Under the pieces are notes generated by a model. It had not been told where the DNA came from. It ran no database searches and worked only from the letters and a program-made list of their open reading frames with translations. A program made the translations under genes and the position numbers. A DNA stretch of 64,000 nucleotides from Nocardia ignorata NBRC 108230 (lineage in GTDB: Bacteria > Actinomycetota > Actinomycetes > Mycobacteriales > Mycobacteriaceae), in contig NZ_BDBI01000040.1 in NCBI RefSeq assembly GCF_001612905.1, positions 1 to 64,000 of the forward strand. Direction: 5' to 3'. Positions 22,601-30,810 of this stretch are shown here, one piece after another (positions within the stretch are counted from its first letter, which is position 1; each line of letters begins with the position of its first letter).

Positions 22601-22821
22601 AGCGCCCCGGCCCGAAGGCCCCCGGCGCTCCGAAGCCGGCGGAACCGGCAGCGGCCCCCGCCGAACCGGAAGCTCAGGCTGAGCCCACCGCCCAGGAAGA
22701 CACGGCCCCCGAGCCCACACCTTCCAACGGCAACGGCACCCCACCGGTGGCCCCGCCGACCGCCAAGCCCGGCGGCCTCGGCTTCAAGTCCGGAGCAAAG
22801 GCCCCCGGCCGCAAGAACTGA
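19609..22821 (+). CDS. etfD: EtfD, membrane iron-sulfur ETF:menaquinone oxidoreductase, with long repetitive tail
   Basis: 1070 residues; the Mycobacterium tuberculosis homologue Rv0338c has about 880. N-terminal membrane helices (about 1-250) carry a nitrate-reductase-gamma-like fold. Two [4Fe-4S] motifs follow, CTECGRCQSQCP (about 299) and CTTCGACVEQCP (about 399), then two CCG (heterodisulfide reductase B-like) domains with HDPCYLGRHN (about 615) and CCGAGGARMW (about 652). It passes electrons from ETF, reduced by acyl-CoA dehydrogenases, to menaquinone, and is essential for fatty-acid oxidation in mycobacteria. The tail from about 745 is Ala/Pro/Lys-rich with nine GLGMKGGAKAPG-like repeats. 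GAAAGG precedes the ATG. Confidence 0.93.
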   Translation: MSPISLTLGIISILVGVPAWIGFGLAIRKMARTIMLGQPAPDRFTPFVPRFATMIKEFAAHTRMVKFRTVGWAHWLVMVGFMLGFVTVFQAQGQIFSPTFTWPLVGNTFVYHLLDELLALGTIIGAIVLIVIRQLNHPRVPARQSRFSGSNFFAAYFVELIVLVEGISMLGAKSLVLAYTGESHASSDFVSMHIASVLPASAEAVSVFAFFKLMAALVWVVVVSRNVNWGVAWHRFAAFPNIYFKREADGGVALGAAKPMMSDGKVLTIENVDPDTDTLGAGKMEDFSWKGWLDFTTCTECGRCQSQCPAWNTGKPLSPKLLIMSLRDHGYAKAPYLLAGGRKDMGGDEIGLVDADGKPDEAKLAEITEEARTEAERPLVGGEDVHGVIDPEVLWSCTTCGACVEQCPVDIEHVDHIIDMRRYQVLIESEFPSELAGLFKNLENKGNPWGQNSKDRLNWIKEVDFDIPVFGKDADSFDGYEYLFWVGCAGAYEDRAKKTTKAVAELLATAGTKFMVLGAEETCTGDSARRAGNEFLFQQLAMQNIEVINSVFEGVEQSKKKIVVTCAHCFNALNNEYPQVGGTYEVVHHTQLLNRLVRQKKLVPVATVSQNITYHDPCYLGRHNKIYNAPRELMEASGSTLVEMPRHGERSMCCGAGGARMWMEEQLGKRINVDRVDEALSTNPTKIATGCPFCRVMLNDGVTARQEQGQGEGVEVVDVSQLMLDSITRIDAAELSANLLVVQEPKAEPEPEPEPEPEPVAEAPAEAAPKAAPAGGGLGMKGAAKAPGGGLGMKGAAKAPGAKAPAAEAESAPAAPAKGLGMKGGAKAPGGGLGMKGGAKAPGAKASATEAPAAESAPETTAPPVKGLGMKGGAKAPGGGLGMKGGAKAPGAKAPAADAAADAAPAAEAPAEAAATETKPTVAAKGLAMKSGFKRPGPKAPGAPKPAESAQAPAAPAADPATESAPAPEAPAAESVSTPTETKPTVAAKGLAMKSGFKRPGPKAPGAPKPAEPAAAPAEPEAQAEPTAQEDTAPEPTPSNGNGTPPVAPPTAKPGGLGFKSGAKAPGRKN
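21931..22812 (+). repeat. Repetitive C-terminal coding region of etfD
   Basis: Encodes nine copies of a GLGMKGxAKAPG-like motif: six GLGMK(G)xAKAPG, two GLAMKSGFKRPGPKAPG and a final GLGFKSGAKAPG. Glu/Ala/Pro linkers separate them. The two GLAMKSGFKRPG blocks and their flanks (ETKPTVAAKGLAMKSGFKRP) are identical over at least 30 residues, a recent duplication. Confidence 0.85.
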
Positions 22822-22833
22822 CAACTGAACAAC

Positions 22834-22870
22834 CAGTGAGGCGCGGATTCATCGAATCCGCGCCTCACTG
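22834..22870 (+). terminator. Strong terminator after etfD
   Basis: A 17-bp perfect stem (CAGTGAGGCGCGGATTC and its complement) with a 3-nt loop is followed by CTTTTCC, 12 bp after the etfD stop. It can also end transcripts arriving on the other strand. Confidence 0.9.
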
Positions 22871-22971
22871 CTTTTCCTGAACCTTTGTCGCAGTCTTCCC
22901 ACCGCGACGGGCATGTCCAAACTTCTCGACGCCTCATGCCGTATCGGCGCGTCCGGTCCCGAAGAGGCAAG

Positions 22972-23490
22972 TCAACAGTCGGCGAACCAGGCCTTGACGT
23001 AGCCCGCGGATTGGTAGACGTAGTCCCAGGCCCAGCGGGCGGGTGAGAGGTGGGGGCGTGGGTCGACGAAGAGGAGTTCGCCGGGCCAGCATTTGCCGAG
23101 GATGTAGCGGGCGCGGGAGATGTGGGGTGTGAAGGTGACGACGATGACGCGATCCCAGTCGGCACCGAGACGGGCGAGGGCGCGGCCTTCGCCGAGTGTG
23201 GTCCGCGGACTCGGATCGAAACAGATCACCTCGAACGAGTAACCCCCGTGGCAGATCCGATTCACCATCGCACTGCGCTCATACGGATCCGATATCAACA
23301 CCCGCGGCGCGAATCCCTCTGCGGCCAACCGCAACCCGAGCTCTTCACGCCCGTCATGCGCCCCACCGAGCACCAGAATCGCATCGGCCCCCCGAGGTTC
23401 GTCCACCCGAGGACGCACATACACGGGCCACAACACCACTACAACCAGCATCACGGCAACCAGCCCACCCACCACCAGCTTCCGGCGCAT
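22972..23490 (-). CDS. DUF218 (SanA/ElyC/YdcF-like) membrane-anchored protein
   Basis: 172 residues from the ATG at 23490, chosen because MRRKLVVGGLVAVMLVVVVLW gives a proper N-terminal anchor; the open frame extends upstream without a better start. The DUF218 core begins ADAILVLGGAHDGREELGLRLAAEG, continues with VLISDP and TLGEGRALARLGADW, and ends with VVTFTPHISRARYILGKCW. DUF218 proteins act in envelope polysaccharide metabolism and vancomycin tolerance (SanA, ElyC); their exact reaction is unknown. Its neighbour ugd also supplies envelope precursors. Convergent with etfD. Confidence 0.8.
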   Translation of the reverse strand: MRRKLVVGGLVAVMLVVVVLWPVYVRPRVDEPRGADAILVLGGAHDGREELGLRLAAEGFAPRVLISDPYERSAMVNRICHGGYSFEVICFDPSPRTTLGEGRALARLGADWDRVIVVTFTPHISRARYILGKCWPGELLFVDPRPHLSPARWAWDYVYQSAGYVKAWFADC

Positions 23491-23738
23491 CCGGCGATGG
23501 TACGGCGAACCTCCGTTCCGCCTGGACAACCCGGGTCGAGGCTCAGGTGCCCGCGTCGACCATGACATCAATGCACACCCGCGAACCGAAGCATGCACAG
23601 TTCACCGACCAGTCACCGCAGGTAGAAGCCCCGTGAAGCGGGAGAGCGAACTCACGTTCCCCCCTGTACACCAGATGTTGCGCCCGCCCTTGCCTCGCTG
23701 ACGCGGCGTAGCCACGCGCGCCGCTTACCAACGAGAGT

Positions 23739-25061
23739 ATGCGATGCACAGTCTTCGGAACGGGGTACCTGGGGGCCACGCACGCAGCGTGTATGGCCGA
23801 GCTGGGGCACGATGTGGTCGGGGTCGATGTCGATCCCGGCAAGGTGGCCAAACTGGCCGACGGGGTGGTGCCGTTCTACGAACCGGGGCTGGACGAGGTG
23901 CTGCAACGCAACCTCGCGGCGGGCAGGCTGCGGTTCACCACCGACTACGAGGACGCGGCCGCGCACGCCGACGTGCACTTCCTCGGTGTCGGCACACCGC
24001 AGAAGAAGGGTGAGTACGGCGCCGACCTGAAGTATGTGCACGCCGTGGTCGACACCCTCGTCCCGATGCTGGAACGTCCGGCGATGATCGTCGGCAAGTC
24101 GACCGTCCCGGTGGGAACCGCCGCCGCCCTCGGTGTCCGGGCCCGCGCACTCACCGACGTCGACGTGGAGGTGGCCTGGAACCCCGAGTTCCTGCGCGAG
24201 GGCTTCGCGGTGCAGGACACCCTGCGCCCCGACCGCCTCGTCCTCGGCCTCGACCGCACCCGCGAGCGCGCCGATTGGGTCGAACAACACATTCGCGACA
24301 TCTACGCCGATCTCATCGATGCCGAAATCCCTTTCCTGCTCACGGATTTGGCCACCGCCGAATTGGTGAAAGTTTCGGCGAATGCCTTTCTGGCCACAAA
24401 GATTTCCTTCATCAACGCGGTTTCCGAAGTCTGTGAGGCAACGGGCGCCGATGTCACTATGCTCGCCGATGCCCTCGGTTACGACGCGCGCATCGGCCGC
24501 CGATTCCTCAATGCCGGGCTGGGTTTCGGCGGCGGCTGCTTACCGAAGGACATTCGCGCTTTCATGGCCCGCTCGGGCGAACTCGGCGCCGATCATGCGG
24601 TCGCATTCTTGCGCGAGGTCGACAACATCAATATGCGCCGCCGCACCAAAGTGGTCGACATGGCCGCCCGCGCCTGCGGTGGCTCCCTGCTCGGCGCGAA
24701 CGTCGCCGTGCTCGGCGCGGCGTTCAAGCCGGAGTCCGATGACGTGCGTGATTCGCCGGCGCTCAACGTGGCCGGGATGATCCAGCTGCACGGCGCCGTG
24801 GTCACCGTGTACGACCCGAAAGCGGTGGAGAATTCGCGTCGCGTCTTCCCCACGCTGAACTACGCGACATCCGTCGCCGAGGCGTGTGATCGCGCCGATG
24901 TGGTTCTGGTCCTTACCGAATGGAATGAATTCACGGATTTGACGCCGGCCGACCTGGAACCGGTGGTACGTTCCCGTTCGATCATCGACGGTCGCAATTG
25001 TCTGGATCGTCACGCCTGGCGTGATGCCGGGTGGGTGTACGCCGGACTCGGCACCCCGTAG
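23739..25061 (+). CDS. ugd: UDP-glucose 6-dehydrogenase
   Basis: 440 residues. The NAD-binding motif GTGYLGATHAACMAELGHDVVGVDVD is at the N-terminus, the UDPGDH/MDH signature is VKVSANAFLATKISFINAVSEVCE, and the catalytic cysteine is in GFGGGCLPKD. It oxidises UDP-glucose to UDP-glucuronate with 2 NAD, feeding envelope and capsule sugars. Homologous to Rv0322 of M. tuberculosis, which also lies near dcd. ATG at 23739 without a strong ribosome-binding site. All catalytic elements are intact. Confidence 0.93.
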   Translation: MRCTVFGTGYLGATHAACMAELGHDVVGVDVDPGKVAKLADGVVPFYEPGLDEVLQRNLAAGRLRFTTDYEDAAAHADVHFLGVGTPQKKGEYGADLKYVHAVVDTLVPMLERPAMIVGKSTVPVGTAAALGVRARALTDVDVEVAWNPEFLREGFAVQDTLRPDRLVLGLDRTRERADWVEQHIRDIYADLIDAEIPFLLTDLATAELVKVSANAFLATKISFINAVSEVCEATGADVTMLADALGYDARIGRRFLNAGLGFGGGCLPKDIRAFMARSGELGADHAVAFLREVDNINMRRRTKVVDMAARACGGSLLGANVAVLGAAFKPESDDVRDSPALNVAGMIQLHGAVVTVYDPKAVENSRRVFPTLNYATSVAEACDRADVVLVLTEWNEFTDLTPADLEPVVRSRSIIDGRNCLDRHAWRDAGWVYAGLGTP

Positions 25062-25128
25062 AGTTACGGCGGGCGGGGGCTGGCAGGTTGTGCAGGCTCC
25101 GCATGTCGTGCAACGAGATGGGCAGCTG

Positions 25129-26466
25129 ATGAGTGCGGTTTTGGGAGTTTCCGTCGGAGCGGCGACGGTGCGCCTGGCGCGCCCGCAGCCCGGTGGTGCA
25201 CCGAATACCTTTCAGGTGCATACCCTTCCGGTCCCCGAACAACACGCGGAAGAATCGGCGGCCGACGCGATCGCCGCCACCCTCGCCGCGAGCCCCGAGG
25301 TCGCGGCGACCACCGTCACCTTCCGCAGCGAACCGCAGGCTCGTGCCATCCGCGCCGCCATGGCCCGCAGGCAGCTCACCAATTATCAGCTGATTCCCGA
25401 AGCCGTTGCCGCCGTGCATTTCGCGCACGCCACGGCTGACCTGCGTGAAGTGTCCACGCTGGCCGTCTACGACCTGGGCAGTTCCGGTCTCACGGTGAGC
25501 GTGGTCGACGCGCGAACCAGCGATGTACACCAGTGTGAACGCATCAGCGACATCAGCGGCGACTACCTCGATTCGCTGATCCGCGAGCAGCAGATCGCGT
25601 CGGGCCGGATCGCCCACCCCGCCGATCCGGCCGGCCTGGCCGCGCTCGACGCGTTGTGCCGGGCGGCCAAGGAGCAGCTGTCGAGCAGCAACGCGGTGGC
25701 GCTGCCCAGTGAGCAGGGGCTGGTGCTGCTCACCCAGGAGAACTTCGAAGCGCTGATGATGCTGGCGATCGAGTCGTCGGCGCGGATGACCCGCGATGTC
25801 ATCATCCGGGCCCAGCATCCGGTGCAGGCGGTGCTGGTGATCGGTGGCGGGGCCCGGATTCCGCTGATCGCACGGGTGCTCGAGCGCACGATCGGCGTTC
25901 CGGTGATTCTTCCGCTCGAACCGGAGACGGCCTTGGCGCGCGGTGCCGCGTTGCTGGCCAGGCCCGCACAGGTGGCGCAGGCGCCGGTCGCGCCGCCGAT
26001 CGCACCCATCGAGCAGGTCGACGATGTGACGCCGGCCTGGCTCACCGCCCCGACCCGTGGCAGGCGTCCGCTCGCCGCGCTGACCGGTCGCGGCCACAGT
26101 CGCCGGGAGTTGAACGGCGCGGTGCTCACGGTGAGTTCGCTTGCGGTGGTCGCGGCGATCGGTATCGGCCTCGGCTACGGCCCCGAGGTGCTCGAGAGCG
26201 GTAATTCCAGCGACGGTTCGCAGGCGGTACCGGCCAGTTCGACGCCGCGCCCGACCGTACCGACCACGGCCCCGCCGTCTACCACCGAAGCGGTGCACGG
26301 CACAGTGGCAGCTCCGCCCGTCCAGCTTCCGCCGAATACCCCGACGGAGGAACCGGTGCCGACGCAGGGCCCCAACACCTTCACCGTGGTGCCGGGCCTG
26401 CCGCCGATCATCGTGCCGACGTTGCCGCCGGTGGTGCTGCCCGGTATGCCGCCGCCCGGGCGGTAG
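25129..26466 (+). CDS. Hsp70-like ATPase-fold protein with C-terminal membrane anchor and Pro-rich tail
   Basis: 445 residues from the ATG at 25129; the open frame reaches back to 25021, but those codons overlap ugd. Residues 1-285 have the actin/Hsp70 fold: GVSVGAATVRLA (phosphate 1 region), LIPEAVAAVHFA, YDLGSSGLTVSVVD (phosphate 2) and VLVIGGGARIPLIARVLE (adenosine motif). There is no peptide-binding domain. A membrane segment at about 325-345 (VLTVSSLAVVAAIGIGLGY) is followed by about 95 residues rich in Pro and Thr, predicted outside. Such proteins are frequent in Nocardia, Rhodococcus and Mycobacterium; the function is unknown. Convergent with the YibE/F gene with one base between stops. 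Confidence 0.8.
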   Translation: MSAVLGVSVGAATVRLARPQPGGAPNTFQVHTLPVPEQHAEESAADAIAATLAASPEVAATTVTFRSEPQARAIRAAMARRQLTNYQLIPEAVAAVHFAHATADLREVSTLAVYDLGSSGLTVSVVDARTSDVHQCERISDISGDYLDSLIREQQIASGRIAHPADPAGLAALDALCRAAKEQLSSSNAVALPSEQGLVLLTQENFEALMMLAIESSARMTRDVIIRAQHPVQAVLVIGGGARIPLIARVLERTIGVPVILPLEPETALARGAALLARPAQVAQAPVAPPIAPIEQVDDVTPAWLTAPTRGRRPLAALTGRGHSRRELNGAVLTVSSLAVVAAIGIGLGYGPEVLESGNSSDGSQAVPASSTPRPTVPTTAPPSTTEAVHGTVAAPPVQLPPNTPTEEPVPTQGPNTFTVVPGLPPIIVPTLPPVVLPGMPPPGR

Positions 26467-26467
26467 T

Positions 26468-27781
26468 TCAGTTCCTGGCGTGCCGGGCGCGTGGCGGCGC
26501 GACGGTCGCCTTCTGCGCACCGAAGGGCCGGGCGAGCAGCACCGCGATGCCGGTGGTCAACGGCACCGACAGGGCGAGGGCGATACCGCCGACCGCGGAT
26601 CGGGTGATCTCGATGGCGACGGCGTCACCGGTGAGCACATCGGTGATGGATCGTCCGGCGACGCTGAACAACAGCAGCAGCGGTAGCGCGCCGCCGGCGT
26701 AGGCGAGCACGAGGGTGTAGACGGTGCTGGCGATGTGGTCGCGGCCGACGCGCATGGCTGCGGTGAAGATTTCGCGCCGCGAAGCCCCTTCGTCGAGTGC
26801 GGCGAGTTCGAAAGCGGCCGAGGCCTGCGTGATGGTGACGTCGTTGAGCACGCCGAGCGAGCCGATGATGAATCCCGCGAGCAGCAGCCCGGTGATGCTG
26901 ACGTGCTGAATGTAGGTGGCCACGTTGGTGTTCTGTTCTTCGGACAGCCCGGTGAGGTGGGTGACCTTCAAGGTCAGCCACGACAATGCCGCAGCCACGA
27001 GCATCGATGCCAGCGTGCCGAGCAGGGCCGAACTGGTCCGCAGATTCAGTCCGTGCGCGAGGTAGAGCACCACGTAGAGGATCAGTGCTCCCGAGACGAG
27101 CGCGACCGGGATCGCCGGTTTCCCGTCGAGCAGGGCGGGCAGCAGGAAGATCACCACGACGCCGAAGGCGAAACACAGCCCGACAAGCGCCCGGAAGCCA
27201 CGCCACCGTGCGACGATGCAGATCACCGCGACGAACGCGATCACGATCAATGTCAGCGGCAACCCGCGCGAGTAGTCCTCGAACCCGTAAATGGTCCCGC
27301 CGCTCGGGTCGGCGGCGCGCACGATGCGGATCTCGTCGCCCACCCGCAGATCGGGTTGTCCCGGCCCCGGCGCGATTTCGAACAGCGTCTTCTTACCCTC
27401 GTCGGGCCCTGACCGGATGTCGATGATGCTGCGCTGGCACGAGTACCCCACCTGCGGCTGCACCGGCTTGTCGGGAAACGCCTTCCCGTGCGAGGGACTC
27501 CCGCACAGCCCCACTTCCTGCATCACGACGGTCCCGGCCTCGGTCTGCACCGCCCCACCACTGACGGTCCCCATCGGCGCGGGAATATCGATCTCGGGCT
27601 TACTCGGCCACAACAGCGCGGTAGCAATCAACACCGCCACCCCGATAACCGCCAACAGCCCGACAACAACCTTGGCCGCGGTAGCCCCGATAGCGATGGG
27701 CCCCGAATGATCGTGGTGATGGTGGTGATGATGATCGCTCACCCGAGAGAGCTTAAGGGAATCCGTTTTCAAGAACGACAT
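26468..27781 (-). CDS. YibE/F-family membrane protein with natural poly-His N-terminus
   Basis: 437 residues, about eight membrane segments. The YibE/F core is in the C-terminal half (TGLLLAGFIIGSLGVLNDVTITQASAAFELA, ASTVYTLVLAYAGGALPLLLLFS). The extracytoplasmic N-terminal part (about 60-160) has three cysteines. The N-terminus reads SDHHHHHHHDH, seven histidines in a row, which may bind metal. A GTG at 27742 just before the histidine run is an alternative start and would make that run the very N-terminus. YibE/F proteins have been linked to peptide transport and membrane quality control; their substrate is uncertain. Confidence 0.8.
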   Translation of the reverse strand: MSFLKTDSLKLSRVSDHHHHHHHDHSGPIAIGATAAKVVVGLLAVIGVAVLIATALLWPSKPEIDIPAPMGTVSGGAVQTEAGTVVMQEVGLCGSPSHGKAFPDKPVQPQVGYSCQRSIIDIRSGPDEGKKTLFEIAPGPGQPDLRVGDEIRIVRAADPSGGTIYGFEDYSRGLPLTLIVIAFVAVICIVARWRGFRALVGLCFAFGVVVIFLLPALLDGKPAIPVALVSGALILYVVLYLAHGLNLRTSSALLGTLASMLVAAALSWLTLKVTHLTGLSEEQNTNVATYIQHVSITGLLLAGFIIGSLGVLNDVTITQASAAFELAALDEGASRREIFTAAMRVGRDHIASTVYTLVLAYAGGALPLLLLFSVAGRSITDVLTGDAVAIEITRSAVGGIALALSVPLTTGIAVLLARPFGAQKATVAPPRARHARN

Positions 27782-28090
27782 ACGCAGCCGAGAACCGCGA
27801 CCCAGATCTCGAAGAGGCGGAAAGGTACCGGGCGGCGGAGAGCAGGGGGTTGTCTCCGCCGCCCGTCAGGCAGGCGCCCAGGGGGGTAGGCGCGCGTACC
27901 TAGGGCTCTCGGTCGTCCAGGGGGGGGTAGACGACCGGGCCGGGGCGCCGAAGCGCCGATGCCTACTGTACACAAAAGTTGGACTTTTGCGCTAGTGCAT
28001 CTTCAAAATCCCCAGATTTCCCAACCCCGAGTTGGTTTCAGCCGGTCTAACCCTATGCCGTCCCCGTCAAGGCCCCTGACACAGTGACAC
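27782..28090. other. 309-bp intergenic region with a GC hairpin
   Basis: No gene is visible. A 13-bp stem (CGGGCGGCGGAGA, 27829-27841, with its complement at 27853-27865) and 11-nt loop lies after alaT on the minus strand and before the YibE/F gene. It has no clear T-run, so it could be a weak terminator or a leader structure. Runs of G (27912-27929) and an A/T-richer stretch (27966-28020) make up the rest. Confidence 0.6.
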
Positions 28091-29344
28091 TCACTGTCGG
28101 TAACTGGACAGGAAGTTACCGAACCTTTCGATCGCCACCGCGAGGTCCCGCGCCCACGGCAGCGTCACGATCCGCAGGTGGTCGGTGGCGGGCCAGTTGA
28201 AGCCCGTGCCCTGCACCATGAGGATCTTCTCCTGTAACAACAGATCGAGCACAAGCCTCCCGTCGTCGTGGATCTCGTGCACATTCGGATCCAGACGGGG
28301 GAAGGCGTACAGCGCGCCACGCGGCTTCACACAGGACACACCGGGAATCATGTTCAGCCGCTCCCACGCCACATCGCGCTGCTCGAGCAACCGTCCGCCG
28401 GGCAGGATCAGGTCTTCGATGCTCTGATGGCCGCCCAGCGCCACCTGGATGGCGTGCTGAGCGGGCACATTCGGGCACAACCGGGACGAGGCGAGCAGAT
28501 CGATCCCCTCGAGGAACCCGGCCGCGTGGTCCTTGGGCCCGGTGATCGCCAGCCAGCCCGAGCGGTACCCGGCCACCCGATAGGCCTTGGACAGGCCGTT
28601 GAATGTCAGGCACAGCAGGTCGGGAGCCAGCGAGGCCAGCGAGATGTGCTTGGCGTCGTCGTAGAGGATCTTGTCGTAGATCTCGTCGGCGAGCAGCAGC
28701 AACCGATGCTTACGCGCCAGGTCGACGATCTGCTGCAGCACCTCCGCCGAGTACACCGCGCCGGTCGGGTTGTTCGGGTTGATCACCAGCAGCGCCTTGG
28801 TGCGGTCGGTGATCTTCGATTCGATATCGGCGATATCGGGCTGCCAGCCGTTCTCCTCGTCGCACAGGTAGTGCACCGGGGTGCCGCCGGCGAGGCTGGT
28901 CATGGCCGTCCACAGCGGGTAGTCCGGCGCCGGGATGAGTACCTCGTCGCCGTTGTCGAGCAGCGCCTGCATGGTGACGGTGATGAGCTCCGACACGCCG
29001 TTGCCCAGGTAGACGTCGTCCACGTCTAGCTCGGGGAAGCCCGGCACCAGCTCGTAGCGGGTGACGATCGCGCGCCGCGCCGACAGGATGCCCTTGGACT
29101 CGGAGTACCCCTGCGCGTACGGCAGCGCCGCGATCATGTCGCGCATGATCACGTCGGGCGCCTCGAACCCGAACGGGGCCGGGTTGCCGATGTTGAGCTT
29201 GAGGATGCGATGGCCCTCGGCCTCCAGGCGTGCTGCCTGCGCGTGTACCGGCCCACGGATCTCGTAGACCACGTCCTGCAGTTTCTTCGACTGCTCGAGG
29301 ACGCGCGGGGCGACATGCGGATGCTGTGGACTCACCCACCCCAT
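28091..29344 (-). CDS. alaT: Alanine/aspartate-type aminotransferase AlaT (Rv0337c-like)
   Basis: 417 residues from the ATG at 29344; an ATG at 29368 is possible. The sequence is close to the mycobacterial protein throughout (RGPVHAQAARLEAEGHRILKL, GNPAPFGFEAPDVI, SPDYPLW-like APDYPLW). The PLP motifs are INPNNPTGAVYS, LLADEIYDKILYDD and the lysine context TFNGLSKAYRVAGYRSGW. Fold type I class I/II enzyme converting pyruvate and glutamate to alanine and 2-oxoglutarate. In M. tuberculosis it is adjacent to etfD; here the two are about 6 kb apart. It is preceded by an XRE-TPR regulator gene on the same strand, 24 bp from that gene. Confidence 0.92.
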   Translation of the reverse strand: MGWVSPQHPHVAPRVLEQSKKLQDVVYEIRGPVHAQAARLEAEGHRILKLNIGNPAPFGFEAPDVIMRDMIAALPYAQGYSESKGILSARRAIVTRYELVPGFPELDVDDVYLGNGVSELITVTMQALLDNGDEVLIPAPDYPLWTAMTSLAGGTPVHYLCDEENGWQPDIADIESKITDRTKALLVINPNNPTGAVYSAEVLQQIVDLARKHRLLLLADEIYDKILYDDAKHISLASLAPDLLCLTFNGLSKAYRVAGYRSGWLAITGPKDHAAGFLEGIDLLASSRLCPNVPAQHAIQVALGGHQSIEDLILPGGRLLEQRDVAWERLNMIPGVSCVKPRGALYAFPRLDPNVHEIHDDGRLVLDLLLQEKILMVQGTGFNWPATDHLRIVTLPWARDLAVAIERFGNFLSSYRQ

Positions 29345-29368
29345 GTTAGGGATGGTTGCCGACAACAT

Positions 29369-30682
29369 TCACAGCCGGGGTTTGCCCGCCTGAGCCGCCG
29401 TTTCCAGGCAGAACTCCTCGATGCGCTCGTCGAGCCCACGCGCTTCGACCGCATTGCGGTAGTTCGGGGCGGCGATCCGGCGGCGCAGACCGACCAGCCG
29501 TTCGCCCAGCTGAGCGATGCGCCGGTCCTCCGGCAGGCCGAGCACCGGACGCAGCGCGTCGGCCGCGCCGTCGATACTTCCGTTGATGAGGTGCGCGGCC
29601 GCGTTGTCGACGCGCGCCAGCGACTCGGCACCGTAGGAACGCTGCAGCGGCGGTCCGCTCGAGTACAGCGCGATCGCGCGTTCGGTGGCCGCGAGCGCCT
29701 GTTCGGCACGGCCGAGCTGGATGCAGGTGGCGCCCGCGTAGTAGGCGGCCTTGGCCGTCGGGAAGCCGAACACCCCGCCGATCTCGTCGTGCAATTCCTC
29801 GCGCCGGTCCGGATCGACCGACTCGGCCGTGCGTAGGCATCGGTCGGTCTCGGAGTCGTTCCCCAGCCGCGCCCACACCCGCGCCTCGATATTGAGCAAC
29901 CGCACGCGCGCCAATCCGCCCGGCGCGAATTCCTGCCCGCCACGGGCTAATTGGACGGCGTTGCGCGGGCGATCCGACCAGTTCTCGATCAGCGCGTGCA
30001 TGCCGCGCGTCCATGCCCGCAACCCGTTGTGCCCGCTGAGTTCGGCGTAAGCCCAAGCGGCCCTGATCTGTTCGCCCGCGGCATCGAGGTAGCCGAGGTC
30101 GGTGCTCGCGTTGGCGAGCAACCCCGACAGGGTGCCCGCCAGTAAATACAGGTGCGAGGTGTCCACCGGTTTCTGCTGCCCGTCGAGCAGCCGGTACACC
30201 CGCCGCCGCACCCGCAGCATCTCCACCATCATGGGCGCCGGTGCGGCATAGACGTATTCGGTGGCGATCCGTCGCACGTCGGCATCGAGCTGGGCCAACG
30301 TTGTCGGTCCGACATTGGTGCTCTCCGCGGCGGCCGCGTGTTCGCTGGCCTCGTGCGCAGCCGCCATGATCAACTCCCTCTCCGACATCAACTCGGGCAC
30401 AGCGCTTTTGCTTACCCCCGCGTCGACGAAGGCGAGCAGGTCGGTCTCGCCCGCCGGGGCGAGCAGCGCCGTGAATCTGGCGCGGACCACCTCGTCGGAG
30501 CGGGCCAGCGACGTATCGAGTGCCGCCTGGTTCACCGGCCGCGGCTTCACCCGCGACCCGCCGGCTTCCCATTTCGACACCAGCCGTTCGTGCACGCCCA
30601 GATGAGCCGCGAACTCCCGGATGCTCATTCGTTTGGCATCGCGAAGAGCTCTGGCCTCTCTACCCGTCCACTCCCCGACCAC
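29369..30682 (-). CDS. XRE-family regulator with TPR-like C-terminal domain
   Basis: 437 residues from the GTG at 30682. The N-terminal helix-turn-helix is ALRDAKRMSIREFAAHLGVHERLVSKWEAGG (about 12-42). The C-terminal 270 residues are helical TPR-like repeats (AWAYAELSGHNGLRAWTRGMHALIEN, ARVWARLGNDSETDRCLRTAE, YYAGATCIQLGRAEQALAATERAIALY). This layout is common in actinobacteria for regulators that sense peptides or small ligands through the TPR part. It ends 24 bp before the alaT start, so the two may be co-transcribed. Target unknown. Confidence 0.8.
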   Translation of the reverse strand: MVGEWTGREARALRDAKRMSIREFAAHLGVHERLVSKWEAGGSRVKPRPVNQAALDTSLARSDEVVRARFTALLAPAGETDLLAFVDAGVSKSAVPELMSERELIMAAAHEASEHAAAAESTNVGPTTLAQLDADVRRIATEYVYAAPAPMMVEMLRVRRRVYRLLDGQQKPVDTSHLYLLAGTLSGLLANASTDLGYLDAAGEQIRAAWAYAELSGHNGLRAWTRGMHALIENWSDRPRNAVQLARGGQEFAPGGLARVRLLNIEARVWARLGNDSETDRCLRTAESVDPDRREELHDEIGGVFGFPTAKAAYYAGATCIQLGRAEQALAATERAIALYSSGPPLQRSYGAESLARVDNAAAHLINGSIDGAADALRPVLGLPEDRRIAQLGERLVGLRRRIAAPNYRNAVEARGLDERIEEFCLETAAQAGKPRL

Positions 30683-30810
30683 GACGTCACCTCATCCGAT
30701 GGACAACATCTTCCAGAGTACGAGCGCGACAGTGAGACACACCACATGTTCGCCGAATCGGTTGTCTGAGGCAGCGAAAGGGCGGTGCGGGGCAGTGGTC
30801 ACCGACCGCC

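Noticed and set aside
19441..22824. 1127-codon frame antisense to etfD
   Set aside because: Compositional shadow (Gly/Arg-rich) of etfD; etfD has recognisable iron-sulfur motifs, a ribosome-binding site and a terminator.
22834..22870. Inverted repeat as an integration or att site
   Set aside because: Perfect stem with a 3-nt loop followed by Ts right after a stop codon; a terminator explains it.
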